64,000 nt of DNA from Carboxylicivirga linearis (GCF_018271995.1 NZ_JAGUCO010000018.1:45654-109653), one strand, 5' to 3'. Shown: positions 56,223 to 63,902, numbered from the stretch's first letter. Notes: generated from the sequence alone by a model not told the origin. Made by a program: numbers and translations.

Positions 56223-57383
56223 CTACTTCATCAATGTATGAAGTGGGATTCGGGTACACTCAACACGTTCTTTATTGGTTGTGTAGGAAGTGTATAAAAA
56301 ACCATCAGCAACCATCGACTTGGGATAATGATATCCTTGACGTTTGTATTTTCCCTCGTATTTTAACTGCGGTAAATCGCTGGCTTTACGCAACACAAAT
56401 GCCTTATTAAATACATGCCCATCCTCACTTAAGGTAAGCACCAAAGGCATACGGCTTTTATTAGTGAGCGGATTACCAACAAAATACGCCGATCCATCGG
56501 GTAAATTACCTGCACTTTGTTTGGTTCGGGCATCGGGCATATTAGTTAGCATTGGCTCTGACCAGCTTCGTCCTTCATCCAGACTTACAGATGCCAATTT
56601 GCAGAACGAACTTTTCTGATCGCGAAAAACCATTACCGAAGCTCCATCTTTACGCTGATAAGTGCTGGGTTCAATCTCACGCGTTACATCACCACTATAT
56701 TCCATATTAATCATGTCGCCTTTTTGCCAGCCGCTTATTGCATAAGCATCATCGGTAAAAACAGGAGTTACATGCAATCCCGGAGAAATATGCACAGCAT
56801 TAATAATTCTACCTGAAGTAATCTGATGAGGATCTTGTTCAAATGCTCCTATCATCTCACTGCCATCGGCCCATGTGACAGATTCTTTATCTGACCATAA
56901 TACACCATCAGTAGACATCCTGTATTTTACCTTACAAAACCGAGGACTCTCATCATAACTCCACTCATTGATAAAAGCTATAATAGTATCGCCCTTTACC
57001 CACCAACCACCTGAAGTACAATATGCATTTTCGGGACTAGTCTCAAACACTTTAGGTGTTTCCCAATTAATTCCATCATTACTACTGCTGTATGCCACCC
57101 AGGTATCGGTTGAATCTTCATCCTTCTCAGAGCTTTGCCACATACAATACAATTTCCCTTTAAAAGAAGTCATTACAGCACCATTCACATATTTATCGGT
57201 TGAATCAGTAGCTGTATAAATGGTAAAAGTTTCGGCTTCAATCACCTCGGGCAATCCTAAATCGTTGGTTTGCTCTTGATCAAACAAACCTTCTTTAACA
57301 GTAAAATGAGTCTGAGGCAAGCATGACGAAAAAATAAAAGCAAGCACTAGCATGCTCCAAAAATTTCTTTTTTTAGTATTCAT
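56223..57383 (-). CDS. sialidase-like BNR-repeat lipoprotein
   Basis: 386 residues from the ATG at 57381-57383 (the preceding in-frame TTG is unlikely). Signal peptide with lipobox FSSC, so anchored in the outer or inner membrane. A six-bladed propeller is suggested by Asp-box-like turns: SSNDGINWE, MSTDGVLWSD and SLDEGRSWSE. Catalytic residues of true sialidases (Arg triad, Tyr/Glu) cannot be assigned with certainty; it may be a glycoside hydrolase of another sort. Located next to the repeat array but on the opposite strand. Confidence 0.75.
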   Translation of the reverse strand: MNTKKRNFWSMLVLAFIFSSCLPQTHFTVKEGLFDQEQTNDLGLPEVIEAETFTIYTATDSTDKYVNGAVMTSFKGKLYCMWQSSEKDEDSTDTWVAYSSSNDGINWETPKVFETSPENAYCTSGGWWVKGDTIIAFINEWSYDESPRFCKVKYRMSTDGVLWSDKESVTWADGSEMIGAFEQDPHQITSGRIINAVHISPGLHVTPVFTDDAYAISGWQKGDMINMEYSGDVTREIEPSTYQRKDGASVMVFRDQKSSFCKLASVSLDEGRSWSEPMLTNMPDARTKQSAGNLPDGSAYFVGNPLTNKSRMPLVLTLSEDGHVFNKAFVLRKASDLPQLKYEGKYKRQGYHYPKSMVADGFLYTSYTTNKERVECTRIPLHTLMK

Positions 57384-57681
57384 AAGATAAAGCAAGGACT
57401 ATTTTATTTAAATACGCTATCTAGTGTGCAATATACACAGAAAACCTTTCATTTAATCTCATTATTTATAAAGCCCCAAATACTTACTTATCATTAAAAA
57501 CATCCATTATCATCACTATATATAAATTATTTAATTACATTTATTATGCTAACCTAATAAACAAGTTTGATATGGCTAAAAACAAGGAGCTTAAAAATCC
57601 TCAACATCACCAGGGAATTTAATGAGACTATTGGTTTTTCAATGATTAACCCCTTATCTAAATCAGAAGCTAAAATTAGTA
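57384..57681. other. intergenic region before the repeat array
   Basis: About 300 bp. It contains a 16-codon ORF at 57572-57622 (MAKNKELKNPQHHQGI) and, one frame on, an open stretch ending in the CGC TAA of the first repeat leader; together they may be the remains of a lost cassette gene. No confident gene. Confidence 0.35.
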
Positions 57682-57807
57682 TACCCCGCTAAGCTTAGTA
57701 TGAATCAAACAGCTCGGCGTAGATTGCATCTACCCTGCTGTTACGGTAAAGTAGTCTTAGACTACTTTTTTGATACGACGAAGTTGGAACATAGCCGAGC
57801 GGGGGGG
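57682..57807 (+). repeat. cloverleaf repeat copy 1 (leader + core)
   Basis: Leader TACCCCGCTAAGC...CAAAC at 57682-57710, core 57711-57800. CCCCGCT (57684-57690) pairs with AGCGGGG (57798-57804), and GCTCGGC (57712-57718) with GCCGAGC (57794-57800). Inside are hairpins GTAGA/TCTAC (57719-57733) and AAAGTAGTCT/AGACTACTTT (57748-57768); the third hairpin is poorly conserved here. It stands upstream of the SMI1/ankyrin gene. Confidence 0.9.
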
Positions 57808-57868
57808 ATTTACACAATGCAGTTAGACATACGGGAGGAATAGCAACTAATAAATAAGAAATACTTTT

Positions 57869-58777
57869 ATGAAGATTACTAAAATTTATGAAGGTTTTGG
57901 AACACTTAGTTCCAAAACAATTGAAGAGTTTGAAAGTAGATATACACTCAGATTACCGAAAGATTATAGAGATTTTTTAGTGAATAATAATGGAGGACGT
58001 GTTATTCCAAATGTATTTATGTCTCGAAATGGAGAGATCTCCTCTGATATTCAATTTTTATTTGGATTTACTGAACATACGAATTATGATATAGAGCAAG
58101 TAAAATTAGCTTTTAAAAATAGAATACCCGAAAATATTTTACCTATCGCCTGTGATTCAGGAGGAAATATAATAGGAGTTGGTGTCGGAAAAGATAATTA
58201 TAATCAAATAATGTTTTGGAGCCATGATGCTGGTGAACTTAAAAAGGATTTATTTTATTTAAGTGGTAGCTTTAAGGAATTTATGGGATCATTATTTGAA
58301 CCTGAAAAAGACTTCTCTGAATTTGATATTGCATTGAACATTCAGAATGTTAAATATTTTAGAAGAATTCTTAATGAGCTAGGTGACATTAATTTAATAA
58401 CTAATGAGTATGATCAACCTTTGGCAGAAATAGCTGCTTTAAAAAATAAAGTAAATGTGTTAGAATTTTGTATCTCGAATAATGCAAGTTCTGAAGGTCT
58501 AATGGTAATTGCAAGTAAAACAGGCTCAATAGATGCAGTAAGGTTTTTACTCGAATGCAATGTATCTCCAAACCAGAAGGAAAATAAAGCAAATTTTGAT
58601 TCTGCTTTAATTAAAGCATCAGCTTTAAATCACATTGATGTTGTAAGACTATTATTAAGCCATGGTGCAGATCCTAATATCTGTAATCGACATAACTTTA
58701 CTGCCTTGCAAAAAGCTAAATCAATGAATTATGATGATATTGTAGAACTTCTTAAATGTTATGGTGCAGAGGAGTAA
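57869..58777 (+). CDS. SMI1/KNR4-domain and ankyrin-repeat protein
   Basis: 302 residues. The N-terminal ~145 residues are an SMI1/KNR4 fold (IEEFESRYTLRLPKDYRDFLVNNNGG, LPIACDSGGNIIGVGVG, FWSHDAGEL), common among polymorphic-toxin immunity proteins. The C-terminal half has ankyrin repeats (IDAVRFLLECNVSPNQ, HIDVVRLLLSHGADPNI, NFTALQKAKSMNYDDIVELL), another immunity-associated module. Cytoplasmic (no signal). First gene of the cassette-like array and very AT-rich. The toxin it might neutralise is not in the window. Repeat copy 2 begins 3 bp after its stop. Confidence 0.85.
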   Translation: MKITKIYEGFGTLSSKTIEEFESRYTLRLPKDYRDFLVNNNGGRVIPNVFMSRNGEISSDIQFLFGFTEHTNYDIEQVKLAFKNRIPENILPIACDSGGNIIGVGVGKDNYNQIMFWSHDAGELKKDLFYLSGSFKEFMGSLFEPEKDFSEFDIALNIQNVKYFRRILNELGDINLITNEYDQPLAEIAALKNKVNVLEFCISNNASSEGLMVIASKTGSIDAVRFLLECNVSPNQKENKANFDSALIKASALNHIDVVRLLLSHGADPNICNRHNFTALQKAKSMNYDDIVELLKCYGAEE

Positions 58778-58780
58778 GTA

Positions 58781-58943
58781 ACCAAACAGCTCGGTGTAGA
58801 TTGCATCTACCCTGTTGTTACGATAAAGTAGTCTCAGACTACTTTTTAGATACCACGAAGTTACAAACTTCGCCGAGCGAGGGGGTATACTATCAGTAAA
58901 GGATTATATTATCCTGGCATGTAATTTTTAAAATGTAAATACT
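58781..58943 (+). repeat. cloverleaf repeat copy 2 (core + tail, leader missing)
   Basis: Only ACCAAAC of the leader remains (58781-58787). Core 58788-58878 with intact third hairpin CGAAGTT/AACTTCG (58856-58872) and closing arms GCTCGG/CCGAGC. The ~65-bp tail to 58943 is nearly identical to that of copy 5. Confidence 0.92.
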
Positions 58944-59023
58944 GACCAAATATTATTATCTGAGAATTGGCCATAAGAATGGATAAAAGAGATTAGAGTT
59001 GTACCATCAAGATAAAAGAAAAA

Positions 59024-59305
59024 ATGAATGCTAAAAATAAGTTAATAAACCAAATAAAAATTGTAATAAACTATCTTGAAGTAACATATCAAGAAAGAGA
59101 AAGAACCAAAATCCTTGAATTAATTTATATGAGGTATAGAAATGCATTAAGACTCCTTGAAAACAATATGGCAAATAAAGATAATTTACATATTAACGGT
59201 GGAGTAAGAGCATATACTGATAGTTATAATGACTATAACAATCCCTTGCTAGAAGAAATGTATAAAGCAGAAAAATTGGTTAAAGAAGTTTTTTACCCCC
59301 GCTAA
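59024..59305 (+). CDS. small cytoplasmic protein of unknown function (cassette gene)
   Basis: 93 residues, Lys/Asn/Glu-rich and helical, no signal peptide or membrane helix. Its stop codon (59303-59305) is provided by the CCGCTAA of repeat copy 3, so the last residues are encoded by the repeat leader. Gene-sized, same strand as the others, AT-rich. Possibly an immunity-type protein by context; no family recognised. Confidence 0.6.
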   Translation: MNAKNKLINQIKIVINYLEVTYQERERTKILELIYMRYRNALRLLENNMANKDNLHINGGVRAYTDSYNDYNNPLLEEMYKAEKLVKEVFYPR

Positions 59306-59420
59306 GCTAAGTATGCACCAAACAGCTCGGCGTAGATTGCATCTACCCTGCTGTTACGGTAAAGTAGTCTCAGGCTACTTTTTAGATACGACGCAGTTAT
59401 AAACTTCGCCTGGCGGAGAA
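59295..59420 (+). repeat. cloverleaf repeat copy 3
   Basis: Leader 59295-59323 (ACCCCCGCTAAGCTAAG...CACCAAAC), core 59324-59414. The second hairpin holds a compensating change (AGTCT/AGGCT, giving a T-G pair); the 3' closing arm reads CCTGGC with one mismatch. It overlaps the end of the 93-residue ORF. Confidence 0.9.
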
Positions 59421-59472
59421 AATGCAAAAAATAGTTTAGTAGAACATTATAAGAATGCAAGAATAGAAAATT

Positions 59473-60213
59473 ATGTTACAAAAATGCAAATTTCATTTTA
59501 TTAGATTAGTTATATTAACTACTTATTCTATCATACTCTTTAGTTGTAAAAATTCATCAAATGATAAAGAAATAGAATATTATAAAGACGGTAGTATAAG
59601 GAGTTTGGTAGAAATTAATTCTCAAGGATTACGCGAAGGGGAATTTATAGAATATTATCCAGAAGGAAATACTATGCGTATAGCTTTATTTAAAAACGAC
59701 ACACTTAATGGATTTTAAAAATTACTATATAAAAACGGTAGTATAAAAGAAAAGGGTAAATATAAGAATGGATTACCTATTGGATGGATAGAATATTACA
59801 ATAAGGACAATTACATAGATCAAAAAAATCAATATATTATTATTGAAGATACTAGTTATTTAAATCAAATCATATTCTATAAAAAAGATGGAGAAATCGA
59901 TTATTCTAAAAGTTATTTTTTTAAGTTTTCATTTCCAGAAAACGAACCAAAAGATACTGTAAAAGTAAGATTGAGTCTTCATGTGCCAAATGACACCATA
60001 AGTTACATGGGGTTGATTATGATCCATCTGCCTCATGATAATGATAGTTGTTTAATTTATAGATTAGATGAGAATTTAAGATCTGAGTTTTATGCAATCT
60101 GTGATACAAATAATTTAATATCAGGTGAAATAACGCAAAGTTATTCGATAAATGATTCTTTAGTTAAAGAACATGTGTATTATTTTAAAGAATCTACTTT
60201 AAGGGGGATGTAA
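59473..60213 (+). pseudogene. MORN-repeat lipoprotein interrupted by an in-frame stop (YwqK-antitoxin-like)
   Basis: A lipoprotein signal (lipobox FSC, IILFSC) leads into MORN-type repeats (YYKDGSIRSLVEINSQGLREGEFIEYYPEGN). A TAA at 59716-59718 stops it after 81 codons, yet the same frame stays open to 60213 and continues the repeats directly (LLYKNGSIKEKGKYKNGLPIGWIEYY), giving a 246-codon gene with one nonsense codon. The downstream part also has a possible internal start at 59971. MORN/YwqK proteins are frequent in toxin-immunity loci. Sequencing error or readthrough is possible but cannot be judged here. Confidence 0.85.
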
Positions 60214-60214
60214 G

Positions 60215-60243
60215 CCCCCCGCTAAGCTAAGTATGCACCAAAC
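60215..60243 (+). repeat. cloverleaf repeat copy 4: leader only
   Basis: CCCCCCGCTAAGCTAAG to CACCAAAC, identical to the leader of copy 3, then an abrupt switch at 60244 to unrelated sequence exactly where other copies continue with AGCTCGG. The core is missing. Confidence 0.9.
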
Positions 60244-60433
60244 GGGTAAAGAAGGAGGAGGTAAATATTATCAAATGCAGATGAATAGGTTGTTTAAGGA
60301 AGTCCTATTATCAGATTTTATTGACAGTAGCATCAATTATCTTGGAATAAGTCTTGGTACTCAGATTACTAAAATTGAAACTGTCATTTTAACTGATTAT
60401 ATAAATGAGCTTAATTTTGAAGTAAATGAATAG
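60233..60433 (+). pseudogene. truncated ORF joined to repeat leader (probable C-terminal gene fragment)
   Basis: 66 codons. The ATG and the first four residues (MHQT) come from the repeat leader; the sequence beyond (GKEGGGKYYQMQ... VNE) is not repeat-derived. This is what remains if the 5' part of a gene was replaced by the leader. Overlaps the next ORF by 8 bp. It may not be expressed. No family recognised. Confidence 0.5.
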
Positions 60434-60791
60434 AATTACAAAAACAGACATTGTTGTTGTTTTAATCCTGTTAGTCATTTTAGCTATGGCAATAAATACA
60501 GAAAGAAATAATAGAAAATTATATAAAAATTCTCGATATACCATTGGCACAACAGTAAGAAGGACATATAATCGATTTGGCCAGAGCTTTCTTGATTATA
60601 AATATTCTGTTGAAGGTAAAGAATACATATGCACGCAGGAATATGAACAGACTAAAATTAAGAAAGGAGAAAATTACTATGTTATATTTCAATCTAATAA
60701 ACCGAAGATAAGTAAATTATTAATAGATAAAGGGATTATCTCTGCTATTGATAGTATTCCTTATAATGGATGGACGGAACTTCCACGCTAA
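60426..60791 (+). CDS. small membrane protein with N-terminal anchor (cassette gene)
   Basis: 121 residues. One membrane helix (about 9-25: VVVLILLVILAMAINTE) then a beta-rich extracytoplasmic domain (GTTVRRTYNRFGQSFLDYKYSVEGKEYICTQ). The pattern of anchor plus YxYxVxGKxY strand resembles DUF3592-type proteins, often seen near toxins. Stop at 60789-60791, one base before the leader of copy 5. Overlap with the fragment ORF suggests they were once part of a coupled pair. Confidence 0.65.
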   Translation: MNRITKTDIVVVLILLVILAMAINTERNNRKLYKNSRYTIGTTVRRTYNRFGQSFLDYKYSVEGKEYICTQEYEQTKIKKGENYYVIFQSNKPKISKLLIDKGIISAIDSIPYNGWTELPR

Positions 60792-60972
60792 TACCCCACT
60801 AAGCTAATAAGCACCAAACAGCTCGGCGTAGATTGTATCTACCCTGTTGTTACGGTAAAGTAGTCTCAGACTACTTTTTAGATACGACGAAGTTACAAAC
60901 TTCGCCGAGCAGGGTATACTATCAGTATAGGATTATATTATTCTGGTATGTAATTTTTAAAATGTAAATACT
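60792..60972 (+). repeat. cloverleaf repeat copy 5 with tail
   Basis: Leader 60792-60819 (one variant base, CCCCACT), core 60820-60910 with perfect third hairpin CGAAGTT/AACTTCG (60888-60904), tail 60911-60972. The tail ends at ATG of the next gene and matches the copy 2 tail almost base for base. Confidence 0.92.
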
Positions 60973-61359
60973 ATGAAGCTGTTAATTTATTTATTTTATA
61001 AGTTATTAAAGAGATTAAAATTTGGATTTAAAGGTGCAAGTAGCGTATCATATGCCAGTCATTTAATTATCAACATTATTGTGCTATTGTTATGTTTGTT
61101 TGATTATGTTTTAAGTATGGAATTAGGTTTTATTAAGTATCTTATAATATATATAGTACTTGTTACAATATTATTTATTTCTTGTATGATTTTCTATTCT
61201 AAATTTAGTGTCAATGTTATGGAAACTAAATTGATTAAAATGTATGGAAGTCAAAGGTTAGGTATCTATCAAAAAGTATTTAATACACTATTAGCTACTG
61301 TCTTATTGATAGACTTGACATTAATCATTCAACTTATAATTTATGTTGAAGGTTTATAA
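60973..61359 (+). CDS. small three-helix membrane protein (last cassette gene)
   Basis: 128 residues with three membrane helices (about 31-47, 53-72 and 104-125) and a basic N-terminus. No known family. The gene starts immediately at the repeat tail, so the tail is likely to hold its promoter or leader. Unlike the others it is not followed by a cloverleaf core but by a 19-bp inverted repeat. Small membrane proteins of this type are common as immunity proteins to membrane-acting toxins (inference from context only). Confidence 0.65.
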   Translation: MKLLIYLFYKLLKRLKFGFKGASSVSYASHLIINIIVLLLCLFDYVLSMELGFIKYLIIYIVLVTILFISCMIFYSKFSVNVMETKLIKMYGSQRLGIYQKVFNTLLATVLLIDLTLIIQLIIYVEGL

Positions 61360-61388
61360 TATTACGATTCCCAGCTCACACGCTAGTG

Positions 61389-61435
61389 CGCGATTGCACC
61401 TAAAATTCGCATGTCTAATTTTAGGTGCAATCGCG
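61389..61435. repeat. perfect 19-bp inverted repeat
   Basis: Arms at 61389-61407 and 61417-61435, each 19 bases and fully complementary, with a 9-base loop CGCATGTCT. No T run follows on either strand, so it is not a plain terminator. Confidence 0.95.
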
Positions 61436-61525
61436 TTCCAACTAAGCACTAATTGCATTTATATTGCAAGTAAAATAAAGTTTGCTAACTGCAGCAGGCA
61501 ATTAGCTTTACAGACACTCAATAAC

Positions 61526-61556
61526 AAAGCCACGTACTTTTTGCGTGGCTTTTTAT
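61526..61556 (+). terminator. terminator at the end of the array
   Basis: AAAGCCACG at 61526-61534 pairs with CGTGGCTTT at 61544-61552, followed by T residues on the plus strand. Ends rightward transcription from the cassette array. Confidence 0.88.
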
Positions 61557-61567
61557 TGTTAGTATAA

Positions 61568-61588
61568 CCTCGCGAAAGATTCGCGAGG
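61568..61588. repeat. perfect 9-bp inverted repeat
   Basis: CCTCGCGAA at 61568-61576 and TTCGCGAGG at 61580-61588 with loop AGA. GC-rich against an AT-rich background. Confidence 0.85.
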
Positions 61589-61665
61589 CAGCATTGGAAA
61601 TACTGGTAGCTCTAACATTGCAATTTGCGGACTTTGGACTTTGGGCTTGATACTTTTGCCTTGTC

Positions 61666-62742
61666 CTATTCTTCCTCGTAAACCATTTCCAAATCATCGA
61701 TAATTAGAGTACTGCCTATGGCTCCTTCAAAGGCATCGCCACCAAAGCTCGATGTGGCAATTAGTGAGATGTGTGTTGGCAAAGCATAGCTGGATGAATC
61801 AGCACTCACAAAGTCATGATCAACAGGCATCATATAATCCGGAAATGAATTATCCAGTTCTCCATAGTAAAACGGCATTTCCACTGTCTTCATTTCTTCT
61901 TGTGTATCACTGCTTCGGAACCAGGCAGTAGCCAGTCGCTCTTTCTTTCCGTCTTTTCTTATTTCAAGCAAAGCATATATGTCGCATCCATCCGGGTAAT
62001 CCAATACATTCCCTTGTCGGTCTTTATTTACTTCACCAGCCTTATAACTATATTTAAAACGAAGCATATCGGGTCTTCCTGAAAAGGAAGTTCCAAAAAT
62101 GGTGGCAGCAGCAGGATTAGTAGGGTCAAGTTTATCCGTATCGAAATAACCTGTAAAGATAGCACCCGCCGAAATGGGTGTATTCAATGGTATTCCTGCC
62201 CATCCGTTATCGAGTGTTTCCATACGGGCTCCGTAGTTATCATTCCCAAAATCCTCGGGAACAGTTGCATATTTGCCTACCAATGCCGATCCCGGATTAC
62301 CGGTTCCCCACACTGTGCTGGCAGCATCCGCTCCGGGTTCGTAGTATCCCTTTGAGGTTTGATACCAATCGTTTAATTGCCAATTAGTAATTTGCGGAGT
62401 TGCAGATGCCACATACGATTCTACAGTCCAAATATATTCCTTTCCACTTTCTGAAGTTACTTTAATTTGCTCTTCCGCAGTTAAATCGAGAATATCACCC
62501 ACTTTTTTATCTGCAACGGCAAAAGACGACAAACTCATCTCCTGTATAGTAATCGCTGATAAATCAATACCACCGGGTATTTCAAGGGTGATATGAAAGT
62601 TACTGTTATCGATTACTGCGTTGCTGGCCTGATTACTCACAACAATATTTTTGATACGGCCGTAATCCGACAGTCCGAAAAAATCTTCCTCCACACATGA
62701 TGCGAATAATAAAATGGCAATGATATATATGAATCGTTTCAT
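61666..62742 (-). CDS. PCMD-domain lipoprotein
   Basis: 358 residues. Signal peptide with lipobox FASC. An N-terminal Ig-like domain (about 25-110: IKNIVVSNQASNAVIDNSN, TVESYVASATPQITNWQL) then the PCMD (putative carbohydrate metabolism) domain: WGTGNPGSALVGKYATVP, GAIFTGYFDTDKLDP, FSGRPDMLRFKYSYKAGE, IIDDLEMVYEEE. A surface lipoprotein thought to bind glycans, found in Bacteroidota polysaccharide loci; no glycosidase or SusCD pair is next to it here. 17 bp downstream of the barrel-protein gene: one operon. Confidence 0.88.
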   Translation of the reverse strand: MKRFIYIIAILLFASCVEEDFFGLSDYGRIKNIVVSNQASNAVIDNSNFHITLEIPGGIDLSAITIQEMSLSSFAVADKKVGDILDLTAEEQIKVTSESGKEYIWTVESYVASATPQITNWQLNDWYQTSKGYYEPGADAASTVWGTGNPGSALVGKYATVPEDFGNDNYGARMETLDNGWAGIPLNTPISAGAIFTGYFDTDKLDPTNPAAATIFGTSFSGRPDMLRFKYSYKAGEVNKDRQGNVLDYPDGCDIYALLEIRKDGKKERLATAWFRSSDTQEEMKTVEMPFYYGELDNSFPDYMMPVDHDFVSADSSSYALPTHISLIATSSFGGDAFEGAIGSTLIIDDLEMVYEEE

Positions 62743-62759
62743 TTCTAAATCTTTTTCTA

Positions 62760-63539
62760 TTATTTACCCCTTCCAATGTAATACGATAAGCCCAGGTTTA
62801 ATGAAAGCAGATCGATATTAAAGTTTACATTCTGCCTCACAACCCGCGATTCATCTTCCCCATCAACTGTTTTATCTCTTACTTTCATTTCGTACCCCAA
62901 CACATCTAACTGTACTTCAAAAGCAAAGTTCTCCATTACAAAAAATGTCATACCCGGACTAATACCAACCCGAAAGTTATAGTCGGTAGTATACACTTTA
63001 CTAATCTCATCATTGTTTTTTATCTCACGACTTAATGAATTAGCCACACCAGCCGTTATACCTACCTGTGTATAAAAACTCAATCTTTCGTTACGCGTAA
63101 GCGGCACCGAAGAGCGTATATTAGGGGTAAATTCATAACCTCGCTTAATACTATTAGACATCAGCGTATCGGGATCACGAAATATCTTTCCCTCAAACTT
63201 TTCCTGATAGTATTCAAAATCAAGCCCCACCATTGCATAATCACCAATGTAATACCCACCTTTAACACGAATACTAAAGTCGAGCTGCTGACCATCTATT
63301 ACGCGCTGTAAAATCTGATCTACATTGGTTTGTTGCCTATCTTTAACCGTAAAGTCCAGACCTATATAGATGTTTTTTCTTTGAAACGGACTAAAATCAT
63401 TGGTATAGTAATTCGACATTAAATCGTAAGGTGTTAACTTAAGCGAATCTCTTAATTCTAAATTCAACTCTTGCGATTTAGCTTTAAATCCATTGAAGAT
63501 GATGAATGCAAACAATAAAGGATATGTATATTTATTCAT
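62760..63539 (-). CDS. outer membrane beta-barrel protein of unknown function
   Basis: 259 residues from the ATG at 63537-63539 (an earlier in-frame start adds a non-signal stretch). Signal peptide ends KS-Q. Alternating strands (IRVKGGYYIGDYAMVGLDFEYY, RLSFYTQVGITAGVA, NLGLSYYIGRGK) indicate a barrel of about 8-10 strands; it resembles the outer membrane proteins paired with PCMD lipoproteins. First gene of the two-gene operon. A -7-like TACCTTTG (minus strand, 63689-63696) lies 150 bp upstream. Confidence 0.75.
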   Translation of the reverse strand: MNKYTYPLLFAFIIFNGFKAKSQELNLELRDSLKLTPYDLMSNYYTNDFSPFQRKNIYIGLDFTVKDRQQTNVDQILQRVIDGQQLDFSIRVKGGYYIGDYAMVGLDFEYYQEKFEGKIFRDPDTLMSNSIKRGYEFTPNIRSSVPLTRNERLSFYTQVGITAGVANSLSREIKNNDEISKVYTTDYNFRVGISPGMTFFVMENFAFEVQLDVLGYEMKVRDKTVDGEDESRVVRQNVNFNIDLLSLNLGLSYYIGRGK

Positions 63540-63902
63540 GATAAAATGATATGCTAATACTAGAACATACAATTATAACAACATTTAGGTAAGTTATTAT
63601 TATAATGCATATTTAACAACCACAAATAGATTTTCTTTAATAAACGCTGAGTAAGTTCTACTACTAATACACAATAGTATTGACCATACAAAGGTAACAA
63701 ACCCCACGCTCCGAGCCATATCTTTTAATATCACCACTACTCAAAGCAAAACAACAATATCAGCCTCAACCATTATATTTCTGACACTTGCCCTCCTCCA
63801 TTCAATTAATAAATGCCTCTCACATTACATTTTTTTAACACTCCACTATCTGTTATTATTACTAAAAAATGGTTCAATATGAAATTGAATGGGTGAAAAT
63901 TC
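63540..63902. other. intergenic region at the right side
   Basis: About 360 bp, AT-rich, with the upstream -7-like element of the barrel-protein gene. Nothing else recognised. Confidence 0.45.

Larger units (their letters stand above)
61360..61665. other. hairpin-rich 3' border of the array
   Basis: About 300 bp with no convincing gene. It contains a perfect 19-bp inverted repeat, a terminator, and a perfect 9-bp inverted repeat, all listed separately. Confidence 0.6.

Noticed and set aside
56223..57383. Sialidase gene as part of the cassette array
   Set aside because: Opposite strand, normal base composition, and no repeat on its far side.
57711..57800. tRNA or tmRNA gene because of the cloverleaf fold
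   Set aside because: No T-loop GTTCGA motif, no CCA end or acceptor geometry; stems are too perfect and loops too short.
57682..60972. Classical integron with attC sites
   Set aside because: No intI gene in the window, and neither GTTRRRY nor RYYYAAC is matched in the expected paired positions (ACCAAAC misses one position). Kept as an analogy only.
57682..60972. CRISPR array
   Set aside because: Repeats are ~91-160 bp, separated by genes of several hundred bp, with no short uniform spacers and no cas genes.
61343..61567. 74-codon ORF overlapping the last cassette gene
   Set aside because: It runs through the 19-bp inverted repeat and the terminator; its sequence is a by-product of those structures.
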